From NCBI GenBank assembly GCA_022376925.1, contig JAIOJX010000006.1, positions 59,357,394-59,421,393 on the forward strand: 64,000 nucleotides of DNA, given 5' to 3'. The DNA is from Tragulus kanchil. Its lineage: Eukaryota > Chordata > Mammalia > Artiodactyla > Tragulidae. Shown here piece by piece: positions 9,874 through 22,735 of this stretch. How positions within the stretch are numbered: position 1 is the first letter of the stretch; each line of letters opens with the position of its first letter. The notes beneath the pieces are model-generated. The model had not been told where the DNA came from. It worked only from the letters and a program-made list of their open reading frames with translations, and made no database searches. Made by a program: the position numbers and the translations under genes.

Positions 9874-10603
9874 TAGATGCAATGGGACAGAAACAACCCC
9901 TTCAACAAGTGGTGCTGGGGAAAGTGGACAGCTACATGCAAAAAAATGAAATTGGAACATTCTGTAACACCATACACAAAGATAAACTCAAAATGGATCA
10001 AAGACCTAAATGTAAGACCAGAAACCCTTAAACTCTTAGAGGAGAATATAAAAAAGAAAAAAGAAGACAACCGCTTTAAAAGTAAAATCAGAAAGAGAAA
10101 TCAAGGATGTAATCCTATTTACCAAAAGAATAAAATATTTAGGGACAAATTTACCTGAAGAGACAAAAGAACTGTACACAGAAATCTACAAGACACTAAT
10201 GAAAGAAATCAAAACAACCTGAACAGATGGGAAGCCATTCCATATTTCTGGGTCAGAAGAATCAAATTGAGAAAATAACTATACTATCAAATATCATCCA
10301 CAGATTCAAGGTGATCCCTATCAAATTACCAGCAACATTCGTCACAGAGCTAGACCAAAACATAGCACAGTTCGTATGGAAACACAACCCTGGGTAGCCA
10401 AAGCAATAATGAGGAAGAAGAATGGAGATGGAGAAATCAGCCTTCCTAACTTCAGACAAAGCAACAGTAATCAAGACAGTATGTGACTGACACAAAAACT
10501 GAAATATAGACCAATGGATAAAGATAGAGAACCTAGAGATAAACCCACGCAAATATGGGTGCTTTAATTTTGACAAAGGTGGTGATAAGATACAATGGGA
10601 CAG

Positions 10604-10928
10604 GGCTTCCCTGGTGGTCCAGTGAGTAAGGACACCGCCTTGCAGTGCAAGGGGTGTTTGTTCGATCCCTGGCCTGGGAAGATACTACGTGCCATGGAGG
10701 GACTGATGTGTCCAATTACTGAGCCAAAGCTCTGGAGTACACGCGCCCAGAGCTGGTGCTCTGCAACAACAGAGGCCACCGTGATGGGAGGCCCACATGG
10801 GCCAAAGAACAAAGATGGATGAAAATGGACAAATGAAAGACCAATAGAAGTAGCCTACCTGCTCCCCTCTCTCCCCACCCCACCCCCACCAAAATAAATA
10901 AATAAATAAATCTTAAAAAAAAAAAAAT
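10604..10928 (+). mobile_element. CHR-type SINE, duplicated copy (D4)
   Basis: This is the same insertion as at 9549-9873, with the same flanks. The copies differ by one C/T in the body (near 9727 and 10782). Confidence 0.88.
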
Positions 10929-11744
10929 AGATGCAATGGGACAGAAACAACCCCTTCAACAAGTGGTGCTGGGGAAAGTGGACAGCTACATGCAAAAAAA
11001 TGAAATTGGAACATTCTGTAACACCATACACAAAGATAAACTCAAAATGGATCAAAGACCTAAATGTAAGACCAGAAACCCTTAAACTCTTAGAGGAGAA
11101 TATAGACAAAACACTCAAAGACACAAATCAAAGCAAGATCTTCTATAACCCGCTCTCTAGAATATTATAAATAAAAACAAAAATAAGCACCTGTAACCTA
11201 CGGAAACATAAAAGTTTTCGCATAGTAAAAGAAACTACAAAAAAGGTGAACAGACAATTCACAGAATGGGAGAAAATCATAGCAAATTAAACAAATGAGA
11301 AAGAATTAATTTCCAAAATATACAAACAACTTAGACAACTCAATACTGAAAAAATAAACAACTCAACCGAAAAATGTAAAAATGACCTGTAGAGACGTTT
11401 CTCCAAAGATGACATATAGATGGCCAAAAAGCACATGAAAAGATGCTCTGCATCGCTTATTATTAGAGAAATGCAAATCAAAACTACAATGAGATATCAC
11501 CTCATACCTACAATGGATGCCATTAAAAAAAAAACAAAAAAAACCTACAGATAATAAATGCTGGAGAGGGTACAGAGATAAGAGAACATTGTTGGTGGGA
11601 GTGCAAAGTGATACCACTGCTATGAAAGACAGTATGGAGATACCTAAAAAACTAAAATTAGAATGAAAATATGACCCAGAAATCCCACTTTTAGGCATAT
11701 ATCTGATGAAATCAAAATTGAACGAAGCACCTTTATGATATGAT

Positions 11745-12065
11745 AGGTTTGACAGACTTAAACAGAAACGTATTTTTTCACATTCCTGGGAGGTTGGACG
11801 TCTGAGGTCAAAGTACAAACGAGGTCAGTTTCTGGGCAGACCTATTTTCCTGATGACTGCACTTTGGTTGTGGCATTACTTGGCAGAGACAGAATATGAA
11901 CAAGCTTTTACACATGTTTTCTTATGTGAGCATTAATTCATTAGGGACCCATCTTGAAGATCTTATCTAAGCCTAATTCCCCTCAGGCTCCAACTTCAAA
12001 TACTGTCATATTGGGAAGTACAAGTTCAATATATGAATTTTGGCAGGACACAATTCAACTCATAG
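11745..12065 (-). mobile_element. MLT1 (MaLR) LTR, antisense, old
   Basis: On the minus strand the sequence follows an MLT1-like LTR, from the 'gaattttgg.aggacacaatt' block (reverse at about 12035) to 'tctg.ttt.a.cc'. Divergence is high, as expected for this ancient mammalian family. Confidence 0.6.
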
Positions 12066-12069
12066 CAAA

Positions 12070-12485
12070 TGGTAACACCCAAGTCTATATTTTAACCAGA
12101 ATCATTAACGTGATTTGAATTGTGTTCATCCCACACTTTTATATTTTGAAATACTTACTTGTATTTAGAGATAGGGTCTTTAAAGCAGTTAAGTTATTAA
12201 GCTAAATTTAAAATAAGGCTGTTAGGGTGGGTACTGATCTAATATGGCCAAAGACACTATTTGAAGATATTATTTGAACACCAGAGACTCATGATCTCAA
12301 AGAGACATTTATGTGAGAACACAACCACAAGGAGGTATTTGCAAGACAAAGTGGCCTCAGAAGAAGAAAAACTTGCTACCATCTTAATTGTGAACTTTCA
12401 ACTCACAACTATGAGAAAAAGAATTTCTGTTGTTTCAGTCACCCAGTCTGTGGCAATTTGTTATACAGCACTAGCAAACTAGTAC
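12070..12485 (+). mobile_element. MLT1 (MaLR) LTR, sense, old
   Basis: The plus strand shows MLT1 landmarks in order: a start with 'gtgttcatccc', 'tagagatagggtcttta', 'ttagggtgggtactgatc' and the end block 'ttctgttgtttcagtcaccc' followed by 'agcaaactagtaca'. It lies head to head with the antisense MLT1 at 11745-12065. Its 3' part is repeated at 13425-13623 by D5. Confidence 0.75.
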
Positions 12486-14530
12486 ATTGGTTTTCTAGAA
12501 ATGTGTAGCCTGTATTTTAACTGACTGTTGGATATTATTGCTTAGATATTCTACCAGCAGTTTTAGGTAAACCTGTCTCTAAATGAACTAATTTCACTTC
12601 TTGTCTGCATCCAACGTTTACAACATCATCTTCCCAACAGACAGGATACAAAGAAATACGCCTTGGTCTCTGTGTTTTAAAAGACTCCTCTCTGGTTACT
12701 CTCCAGCTGAATCCTTCTTCTCAGGTTGAGATATTGCAGGACTAATGATATGATCTTTTGGGGCTTGATAGTTTCAATTCATGAAATGATCCAGGTGAGA
12801 AATCTAGTGTATAGCCTTTTCTGTCTCCAGGATATCTTTCCAACCCAGGGTCAAACCCAGGTCCCCTGTATTGCAAGAGGATTCTTTACCATCTGAGCCA
12901 CATGGGGAGACATCATAATTCTCTGCCTTGAGATTGCATGGATTTCTTCCCAAGGGTTGTTCCCTTGAATGCAGGCCTATCCTGTAAGTATGCTGATATT
13001 TGCACCATAGAGGTGAGTGCTCAATGACTGCCTGTTTTCAAAGGATGTGGATATATAGACTGTGGTCTTTATATAAACGATACAGGTTCACCGGTGGGAA
13101 GAGTGGGGAGGTGGAGACAAACTATCTCTCTGTCACCATGTCCTAGCGCAAAACTTCAGGAAGCTTAAGAGTTCTAAACTTGAAACTGGCCTTCTAGGTT
13201 ATGTAGCTGAGGGAGTAGAACACCTTTATTAAACCATTCATTGCTTACTTCACAGCTTTCATGCATGGAGACATAAGTAAGAAGGGTTCTAAATGAGTAT
13301 ATTTTATACTAGGTTGTCCACATGTTAAGGACAGGGCAATTCCTCACTTATGGCTTCCAAGATCTCTTATGTTCTGTTTTCAGTGAATGGCATTATAATC
13401 TACCTTCTTTAACATAAAAAAAAAACTCATGATCTCAAAGAGACATTTATGTGAGAACACAACCACAAGGAGGTATTTGCAAGACAAAGTGGCCTCAGAA
13501 GAAGAAAAACTTGCTACCATCTTAATTGTGAACTTTCAACTCACAACTATGAGAAAAAGAATTTCTGTTGTTTCAGTCACCCAGTCTGTGGCAATTTGTT
13601 ATACAGCACTAGCAAACTAGTACATTGGTTTTCTAGAAATGTGTAGCCTGTATTTTAACTGACTGTTGGATATTATTGCTTAGATATTCTACCAGCAGTT
13701 TTAGGTAAACCTGTCTCTAAATGAACTAATTTCACTTCTTGTCTGCATCCAACGTTTACAACATCATCTTCCCAACAGACAGGATACAAAGAAATACGCC
13801 TTGGTCTCTGTGTTTTAAAAGACTCCTCTCTGGTTACTCTCCAGCTGAATCCTTCTTCTCAGGTTGAGATATTGCAGGACTAATGATATGATCTTTTGGG
13901 GCTTGATAGTTTCAATTCATGAAATGATCCAGGTGAGAAATCTAGTGTATAGCCTTTTCTGTCTCCAGGATATCTTTCCAACCCAGGGTCAAACCCAGGT
14001 CCCCTGTATTGCAAGAGGATTCTTTACCATCTGAGCCACATGGGGAGACATCATAATTCTCTGCCTTGAGATTGCATGGATTTCTTCCCAAGGGTTGTTC
14101 CCTTGAATGCAGGCCTATCCTGTAAGTATGCTGATATTTGCACCATAGAGGTGAGTGCTCAATGACTGCCTGTTTTCAAAGGATGTGGATATATAGACTG
14201 TGGTCTTTATATAAACGATACAGGTTCACCGGTGGGAAGAGTGGGGAGGTGGAGACAAACTATCTCTCTGTCACCATGTCCTAGCGCAAAACTTCAGGAA
14301 GCTTAAGAGTTCTAAACTTGAAACTGGCCTTCTAGGTTATGTAGCTGAGGGAGTAGAACACCTTTATTAAACCATTCATTGCTTACTTCACAGCTTTCAT
14401 GCATGGAGACATAAGTAAGAAGGGTTCTAAATGAGTATATTTTATACTAGGTTGTCCACATGTTAAGGACAGGGCAATTCCTCACTTATGGCTTCCAAGA
14501 TCTCTTATGTTCTGTTTTCAGTGAATGGCA
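12287..14530 (+). repeat. Tandem duplication D5
   Basis: Unit 1 is 12287-13391 and unit 2 is 13425-14530, at an offset of 1138. Just before the junction, unit 1 carries several changes against unit 2, as in low-quality sequence ends. Confidence 0.95.
12486..13424. other. Unrecognised DNA with an antisense Bov-tA fragment
   Basis: No gene is seen. A Bov-tA head fragment in reverse lies at 12826-12912 (landmarks 'ccagggtcaaacccaggt' and 'ctttaccatctgagcc'). The rest is not recognised. The end (13392-13424) is the junction of D5. The same content recurs at 13624-14530. Confidence 0.6.
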
Positions 14531-14793
14531 GTATAAGATACCTTCTTTAAACTTATCATCTTAGATTGCTTTCTTCTCCCACTCCTTATACTACATGAAT
14601 TTGCAGCCTTGTCATTTATACCTTCTAGATATCCCTTACATCTTTCTACTTTCTTTTATCTTTACAAACACTCCTCTAGACTCAACTTACTCTCACCTAA
14701 ATCTTTATATTCAATCTTGTACCAATCTCTCCAATTTCCTGTACTGAAGCTAAAGTGAGCTATAAAGACAAACAAATTTAATCTGACATCTGT

Positions 14794-15110
14794 CGTTGGA
14801 GAAGGAAATGACAACCCACTCCAGTATTCTTGACTGGAAAATTCCATGGATAGAGAAGTCTGGTGAGCTATAGTCTATGGGGTCTCAAACGTATATATAT
14901 ATATATATAGCTTCCCTGATGGCACAGTGGTAAGGAATCTGCCTGCAATGCAGGAGATCTGGTTCCATCCCTATGTTGAGAAGATTCAAGGAGGGGATGG
15001 AAACCCACTCCAGTGTTCTTGCATGGAATATTCCTTGGATGGAGGAGCCTGACAGGTTGCAATCAATGGGGTAACCTAGAATCAGACATGACTGAACTAA
15101 GCAGCAGCAA
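14794..15110 (+). mobile_element. Two Bov-tA SINE pieces around a TA microsatellite
   Basis: A Bov-tA 3' portion (14794-14889, 'gagaaggaaatgacaacccac') is followed by about nine TA units (14892-14909). A nearly full Bov-tA follows (14911-15110) with head 'gcttccctgatggcacagtgg' shifted from consensus and tail 'catgactgaactaagcagc'. The same group recurs at 15893-16201 through D6, where the TA run has about seven units. Confidence 0.85.
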
Positions 15111-15670
15111 ATCTGTCCACACTGTTATCTTCTTGCACAAAGACCTTCATGATATAGTCCAAGCTTACTTTTCCAGCTTTAGCTCTGGTACTTATATGCT
15201 TATCCAGATTATACAGAACCATGAATTTCTTTTAATTCCTGCAAATTGTCTTATTTTCCCTAAACTTTACAAATTTCAAAGGTTCTGTTTATTCCACAGA
15301 TTGAGTGTTAAAAATCCCATCTCCAGGAAGATTTCTCTGTACTGTCCACTCTGCATCCATTGCCTCAAATGAGACTACATCTAAGTAATATAATGATCAT
15401 CAAACACTAATTATCTATTTTCCCCAATGTCTATTGAGTCTGTATATGTCGTGTTCAATTTTATGTGCACAGTGATTAACGGAGTGCTTGGCACCTTGCT
15501 AAAGCAATAGAAATAGCAATTCATGACACTGAAAACAGAATATATATACATGCTGATGCTGCTATAAAGCAATGACATATATAAAATTTATATATACTCT
15601 ACATTGAAAATATACTTGAGATATTTGGCTAGGAGTTTATGGGGCCAACAGATGTCAGCATTATACATTT
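15111..15670. other. Unrecognised AT-rich DNA
   Basis: No recognised gene or repeat is seen. Short open frames here are not supported by any motif. It is repeated at 16202-16769 (D6). Confidence 0.6.
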
Positions 15671-16964
15671 TTCTTCTCCCTCCTTATACTACATGAATTT
15701 GCAGCCTTGTCATTTATACCTTCTAGATATCCCTTACATCTTTCTACTTTCTTTTATCTTTACAAACACTCCTCTAGACTCAACTTACTCTCACCTAAAT
15801 CTTTATATTCAATCTTGTACCAATCTCTCCAATTTCCTGTACTGAAGCTAAAGTGAGCTATAAAGACAAACAAATTTAATCTGACATCTGTCGTTGGAGA
15901 AGGAAATGACAACCCACTCCAGTATTCTTGACTGGAAAATTCCATGGATAGAGAAGTCTGGTGAGCTATAGTCTATGGGGTCTCAAACGTATATATATAT
16001 ATAGCTTCCCTGATGGCACAGTGGTAAGGAATCTGCCTGCAATGCAGGAGATCTGGTTCCATCCCTATGTTGAGAAGATTCAAGGAGGGGATGGAAACCC
16101 ACTCCAGTGTTCTTGCATGGAATATTCCTTGGATGGAGGAGCCTGACAGGTTGCAATCAATGGGGTAACCTAGAATCAGACATGACTGAACTAAGCAGCA
16201 GCAAATCTGTCCACACTGTTATCTTCTTGCACAAAGACCTTCATGATATAGTCCAAGCTTACTTTTCCAGCTTTAGCTCTGGTACTTATATGCTTATCCA
16301 GATTATACAGAACCATGAATTTCTTTTAATTCCTGCAAATTGTCTTATTTTCCCTAAACTTTACAAATTTCAAAGGTTCTGTTTATTCCACAGATTGAGT
16401 GTTAAAAATCCCATCTCCAGGAAGATTTCTCTGTACTGTCCACTCTGCATCCATTGCCTCAAATGAGACTACATCTAAGTAATATAATGATCATCAAACA
16501 CTAATTATCTATTTTCCCCAATGTCTATTGAGTCTGTATATGTCGTGTTCAATTTTATGTGCACAGTGATTAACGGAGTGCTTGGCACCTTGCTAAAGCA
16601 ATAGAAATAGCAATTCATGACACTGAAAACAGAATATATATACATGCTGATGCTGCTATAAAGCAATGACATATATAAAATTTATATATACTCTACATTG
16701 AAAATATACTTGAGATATTTGGCTAGGAGTTTATGGGGCCAACAGATGTCAGCATTATACATTTTTCTTTGGTACAATATTCTGGGTAATTGTAATTCTG
16801 ATTTGGAATTCTAAACTCCTTGTAGAATCTGGAACAAATTCTCGTTTGTCTTCCTAAGAATAGACTGTTTGGCCACTGCACCCAATCTTAAATTTACAGG
16901 GAAAGCGACCAAGTGGTGACTTTTTAAGAAAACTGATGGAAGTTATAGTTTGTGCACACACAAA

Positions 16965-18735
16965 TTTTTTTTTAATGTGGTAAAAGTCACATAATATAAA
17001 ACATACTATTTTAACCATATTTAATTGTACATTTCAGTGGCACAAAATGCATTAATGTTATTGTGGAACTCTCACCATAATCCATCTACTGAATTTTTCA
17101 CCTTCTTCAACTGAAATTCTGTCCCCATTAAATAATCTGGCATTGATGAATGTACTTTCTGATCCTATGAATTTGATCATTTTAGGTGCCTCAAATAAGT
17201 GTAATCAAAGAGCATTTGTCGGGCTTCCCTGGTGGGCCAGTGGGTAAGGACACCGCCTTGCAGTGCAAGGGGTGCCAGTTCGATCCCTGGCCTGGGAAGA
17301 TCCCATGTGCTGCGGAGCAGCTGGACCGATGTGTCCAATTACCGAGCCAGAGCTCTAGAGCACATGCGGCCAGAGCTGGTGCTCTGCGACAACAGAGGCC
17401 ACTGCGATGGGAGGCCCACAAGAGCCAAAGAACAAAGACGGATGAAAATAGAGAAATGAAAGACCAATAGAAGTGGCCCGCCCACCCCCTCCCCCCCAAC
17501 CTGCCCCCCCAAATAAATAAATAAATGTTTAAAAAGAGCATTTGTCTATATCAAATGGATATTGGAATGCATTTTTAAAAGTTAATTTAGTATATGTTCT
17601 ACTTTTCCCCCAGTGTGCTTCATCAGTCAGCTACTTCATGCCTAGTAAGTGTACACATGTTTATTTCAATCTCTCAATCCATCTTGCTACCATCCTATCC
17701 CCCTTAGTGTTCATGCACTTGTTCTCTATGTCTATGTCTCTACTTCTGCTTTGCAAATTGTTTCATCTGTACCACTTTTGTAGATTTTACACATATATTT
17801 ACTTTATTCTGTACGACAGTGTCTGGATCCATTCATGTCTCTGGAAATGACACAGTTTCATTCCTTCTAAGGAATTGCATATATGTGCTACATCTTCTTT
17901 ATCCATTCCTCTGTTGATGGACATTTTGGTTGTTTCCATGTCCTAGCTATTGTAAATATTGCTGTAATGAGTGTTGAGATGCATGAATCTTTTGGAATTT
18001 ATGGCTTTCTCTTAGCATATGCCCAGGAGTGGAATTGTTGGATAACATAGTAGTTTTATTTTTAGTTTTCTAAAGAATCTCCATAATGTTCTCCATAGTG
18101 GCTGTATCAGTTTAGATTACACAACAATGTAAGAAGTTTGCCTTTTCTCCAATCCCTCCTAAGTAGTTATCATTTGTAGATATTTTCGATGATAGTCACT
18201 CTGACCTGTATGAATGAGGTGGGACATCATTGTAATTTTGATTTGCATTTTTCTAAGTATTAGTGATGCTGAGCATCTTTCATTATGCCTTTTGGTCACA
18301 TAAATGTCTTCTTCAGAGAAAAGAAGACTAGGTCTTCCACCTCATTTTGTGATTGGGTTGTTTGTTTGTTATTTTATATTGAACTATATGAGCAATTTTT
18401 ATGCACTGGAAATTAATCTCTTATCAATTGCTCTTTTGCAAATATTTTCTACCTTTCTTAGGGCTATCTTTTTGTTTTGTTTATTTTTTCCTCAGCTGTT
18501 TAAAAGTTTTTACATTTAATTAGGTTCCACTGTTTGCTTTTGTTTTTATTTCTATTACTCTTAGAGATGCATAGAAAAAGATTAAAAATGTTGTGATTTA
18601 TGTCAAAGCATGTTCTGCCTATGTTTTCCTCTAAGAATCTTAGAGTGTCTACCATTACAGTCTTTGATCCATTTTCAATTTATTTTTGTGTATGTGGATT
18701 TAAAGCCACTTATAATTTACCTGAAGGGTAAATTA
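16965..18735 (-). mobile_element. L1 LINE 3' end, antisense
   Basis: The sequence reads as the reverse of an L1 3' region: the 'tgtggtaaaagtcacataa' block at the left, then 'ttccatgtcctagctattg' near 17935 and 'ttagtgatgctgagcatc' near 18259. It ends near 18735. A CHR-type SINE is inserted at 17221-17532. The part from 18186 is repeated at 19343-19870 by D7. Confidence 0.75.
17221..17532 (+). mobile_element. CHR-type SINE with perfect 14-bp target duplication
   Basis: The head is GGGCTTCCCTGGTGGGCCAG, followed by a B-box-like GTTCGATCCC and an (AAAT)n tail. The 14 bases AAAGAGCATTTGTC occur exactly before (17207-17220) and after (17533-17546) the element. It is present once in the window and gives a clean view of the family's ends. 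Confidence 0.93.
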
Positions 18736-20469
18736 AGGAGGATGAAAGAAACAGAACCAAGGTGACATGGGTAGATTTAGCTATTTCTGCGTGGGTCAAC
18801 ATGTTGCAGATCATAATAAATTTATCTTTGTTAGGGCATAAGATTAAGACATTATATTTAATGAACCTTTTTAGATATTTTAGCAATTTGAAAAGTTAAT
18901 TTATAAATTTGAAATATTTTCACATATGGTTTGTGGGCTCTATTTGCACCATTTTTACAGGCTCTGCAATCAATAAACATAGTTCTAAACAAAAGTGACC
19001 ATATATGTGTTCATTCATATGTATAACTTAGTGTAATTTTTCTCTACTATAAGATAAGATCTCAAACAAAAATCTAAATTAATTTCATATCATTATCTTA
19101 TTTACTTGAGTCTACCTATTTATTCTTCCAAAAGTATGCTATGCTTTGTATTTTAAATACACTGCACACTTTTTGAGGGCTGAAGCTATTATTACAGTTT
19201 TAAAAGGTCAGATGTATTTGTACAATTAGCCTTAATTGTATAACAGTGTCATATGTTTTGCAATCTGTTATAAAGTCTTTGGATCATCTCAAAATCATTT
19301 TTCTTTAGTTAGCAGAAGGTAAAATATCTCTCTCAGTAAAATTTCGATGATAGTCATCATTGATAATTTTTGATTTGCATTTTTCTAAGTATTAGTGATG
19401 CTGAGCATCTTTCATTATGCCTTTTGGTCACATAAATGTCTTCTTCAGAGAAAAGAAGACTAGGTCTTCCACCTCATTTTGTGATTGGGTTGTTTGTTTG
19501 TTATTTTATATTGAACTATATGAGCAATTTTTATGCACTGGAAATTAATCTCTTATCAATTGCTCTTTTGCAAATATTTTCTACCTTTCTTAGGGCTATC
19601 TTTTTGTTTTGTTTATTTTTTCCTCAGCTGTTTAAAAGTTTTTACATTTAATTAGGTTCCACTGTTTGCTTTTGTTTTTATTTCTATTACTCTTAGAGAT
19701 GCATAGAAAAAGATTAAAAATGTTGTGATTTATGTCAAAGCATGTTCTGCCTATGTTTTCCTCTAAGAATCTTAGAGTGTCTACCATTACAGTCTTTGAT
19801 CCATTTTCAATTTATTTTTGTGTATGTGGATTTAAAGCCACTTATAATTTACCTGAAGGGTAAATTAAGGAGGATGAAAGAAACAGAACCAAGGTGACAT
19901 GGGTAGATTTAGCTATTTCTGCGTGGGTCAACATGTTGCAGATCATAATAAATTTATCTTTGTTAGGGCATAAGATTAAGACATTATATTTAATGAACCT
20001 TTTTAGATATTTTAGCAATTTGAAAAGTTAATTTATAAATTTGAAATATTTTCACATATGGTTTGTGGGCTCTATTTGCACCATTTTACAGGCTCTGCAA
20101 TCAATAAACATAGTTCTAAACAAAAGTGACCATATATGTGTTCATTCATATGTATAACTTAGTGTAATTTTTCTCTACTATAAGATAAGATCTCAAACAA
20201 AAATCTAAATTAATTTCATATCATTATCTCATTTACTTGAGTCTACCTATTTATTCTTCCAAAAGTATGCTATGCTTTGTATTTTAAATACACTGCACAC
20301 TTTTTGAGGGCTGAAGCTATTATTACAGTTTTAAAAGGTCAGATGTATTTGTACAATTAGCCTTAATTGTATAACAGTGTCATATGTTTTGCAATCTGTT
20401 ATAAAGTCTTTGGATCATCTCAAAATCATTTTTCTTTAGTTAGCAGAAGGTAAAATATCTCTCTCAGTA
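18186..20469 (+). repeat. Tandem duplication D7
   Basis: Unit 1 is 18186-19338 and unit 2 is 19343-20469, at an offset of 1131-1132 over most of the length. The first 35 bases of unit 2 are altered and shortened. Confidence 0.95.
18736..19342. other. Unrecognised AT-rich DNA
   Basis: No gene or repeat recognised. It is repeated at 19871-20469 by D7, where one T is missing from the 'ccattttt' run and there is one T/C change. Confidence 0.6.
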
Positions 20470-20980
20470 CAAAAAAGAGTTACCATTTTGAAATACATTC
20501 TTATTGAGCTTAGCAGGGAAGAACTCTTATTCTATATTATATACTGATAACTTAAATTATATCTTCAGCTCTGGAAGCTCATATGTTTCAGAAAAAATAT
20601 GTAAGTTATTAACCTTTCAGATAACAATGGTCAACACTAAAGTACAATTTTGCTTTTTTTTTTATGTTTTAACTACAAACACTAAAGATTACTCCTTCAG
20701 AAAATCTAATATATGCAATGACTCAGATTTCTACAACATATAATAAAATCCTTTGTTATTCACAAAGCTGCCAAACTTACCTTCTCTGTGGAATCAATTC
20801 TTAAAATGATTTCCCTTAAAATTTAAAGACAAAAAAGTACCAATGAGTTTATTTTAGCATAAATGGTTAATGTTATCATATATATTTTATCTTCATGAAA
20901 ACCATTTCTTCTCAATTAACCTAAACAGTAAAATCTTCAAAGGTAAGATATATCCTACTACAGTTTATCAATGAATTTGT
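20470..20980. other. Unrecognised AT-rich DNA, not duplicated
   Basis: I see no motif, gene or known repeat. It lies in a 4.5-kb stretch that is free of the tandem duplications. Confidence 0.6.
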
Positions 20981-22095
20981 TAAATTTGCAGAACACCAAG
21001 TTAATGCACAGAAATATTTTTTTGCGTTCCTATATACTAACAGTGAGAGATCAGAAGGAGAAATGAAGGAATCAAATCCATTTACCACAGCATTAAAAAA
21101 GGATAAAATCCTCAGGAATAAATAAAAGGCAAAAGATGAGTACTTAGAAAATTATGAGATACTAATAAAAGAAATTAAACATGACACAAAGGGATGAAGA
21201 GATATACTGTGTTTGTGGATTGGAAAAATTGATACTGGGAAAATGACTATTCTATTCAAACAAATTACAGAATCAATGCAATTTCTTTCAAATTACTGAC
21301 AGCAATTTTAACCTAATTAATAGAGATATTTTACAATTCATATGAAAATGTGAAAGACCCTAGACAGCCAAATCAATCCTGAGAAAGAAGAATGGAAGTA
21401 GAGAAATCAGGTTTCCAGACTTAATTCTATATTACAAAACTGGAGTAATCAGAAAGGTATGATGCTGACACACACAAAAAGCCAGAAATACAGATGAATG
21501 GAACTAGATAGAAAGTCCAGATATAAGCAAGCACCTGTGGTCACCTAATCAATGGCAAAGAAAACAGGAATATACAACAGAAAGAAGATAGACTTCAATA
21601 AGTGATGTTGGGAAAATCAGACAGCTACATGTAAAAGAATGAAATTACAATACTCCCTGATACCACACACAAAAAATACACTCAAAATGAATTAAACGTC
21701 TAAATGTAAGGTTAGATATTATAAAATTCTCCAATAAAAATAAGCAGAATGCACTCTGATGTTAATTGCAGCAGTACCTTTTTTGATCCACCATCTAGAG
21801 TGAATGAAAATCAAAATTAAAAAATTTAAAATGGAGCTTAATTAAACCTAAACATTTTTGCACAGAAAAGGAAATCAGAAAGAAAGCCAACTGACAGAAT
21901 GGGAGAAAGTATTTGCAAATGAAGCGACCAATAAGGGATTAATCTCCAAAATATACAAACAGCTCATGTAAGTCGATATCAAAAAAACAGAAGAGCAATC
22001 AAAAAATTGACAGAAGATCTAAACTGAAATTTTTTACAAAGAAAGCATACAGATAGATATAAAGCACACAAAAGTTACTAAGCATCAATAATCAT

Positions 22096-22390
22096 GGGGC
22101 TTCCCTGGTGGTCCAGTGGGTAAGGACACTGCCTTGCAGTGCAAGGGGTGCCAGTTCGATCCCTGGCCTGGGAAGATCCCACGTGCTGCGGAGTGGCTGA
22201 ACCGATGTGTTCAATTACTGATCCAGAGCTCTGGAGCACATGTGCTCAGAGTCAGTGCTCTGAGACAATGGAGGCCATTGCGATGGGAGGGCCACACGGA
22301 TCAAAGAACAAAGATGGATGGAAATAGACAAATGAAAGACCAATAGAAGTGGCCTGCCCCCATGCCTCCCCAACCCACCCCCCTCAAAAA
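22096..22390 (+). mobile_element. CHR-type SINE in L1
   Basis: The head is GGGGCTTCCCTGGTGGTCCAG, with a B-box-like GTTCGATCCC and the common body. A 9-base target duplication AATAATCAT lies at 22087-22095 and 22391-22399. Confidence 0.9.
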
Positions 22391-22489
22391 AATAATCATT
22401 AGATCTATGCAAATCAAACATACAATAAGGTATCACCTCACATCAGTTAAAATGGCTTTTTCTTTTTTAAATGACAAACAAGAGATACT

Positions 22490-22735
22490 GGAGATGAGTA
22501 CTTTGGCCACCTGATGCCAAGAACTAACTGATTGGAAAAGACTGTTGTGCCTAGAAAGATTGAAGCAAAAAGGAGAAGGGGATAGTGGGGATGGGATTGT
22601 TAGATAGCAGGACAGACTCAATGAACACGAATTTGAGTAAACTCTGGCTGACAGTGGAGGATAGAGGAGCCTGGTGTACTACAGTCTGTGGGGTCACAAA
22701 GAGTCAGACACAACTTAGAAATTAAAGAGCACAAG
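22490..22735 (+). mobile_element. BovB LINE 3' end (ART2A-like), sense
   Basis: Landmarks are 'gccacctgatgccaagaact', 'ggaaaagactgttgtgcc' and the end block 'gtcacaaagagtcagacac' followed by 'aacttag'. It is diverged and truncated at the 5' side, as most BovB copies are. Confidence 0.8.

Larger units (their letters stand above)
9029..11105 (+). repeat. Tandem duplication D4
   Basis: Unit 1 is 9029-10050 and unit 2 is 10084-11105, at an offset of 1055. The junction 10051-10083 is A-rich. Confidence 0.95.
8931..11745 (+). mobile_element. L1 LINE ORF2, C-terminal part to 3' end (right part)
   Basis: This continues the L1 interrupted at 650: first the region after the reverse transcriptase (N-N-E-K-S block near 9021), then the C-terminal ORF2 region with W-K-K-like and cysteine-containing blocks. 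It carries many stops. A CHR-type SINE is inserted (9549-9873) and the 9029-10050 segment is duplicated (D4). L1 similarity fades near 11745, where an antisense MLT1 begins. Confidence 0.85.
14571..16769 (+). repeat. Tandem duplication D6
   Basis: Unit 1 is 14571-15672 and unit 2 is 15671-16769, at an offset of about 1098. The junction is direct and shares a few T/C bases. The TA run differs (nine against seven units). Confidence 0.95.

Noticed and set aside
17221..17300. tRNA gene at the SINE heads
   Set aside because: A- and B-box-like sequences are present, but there is no complete cloverleaf or anticodon arm; they are the tRNA-derived heads of SINEs.
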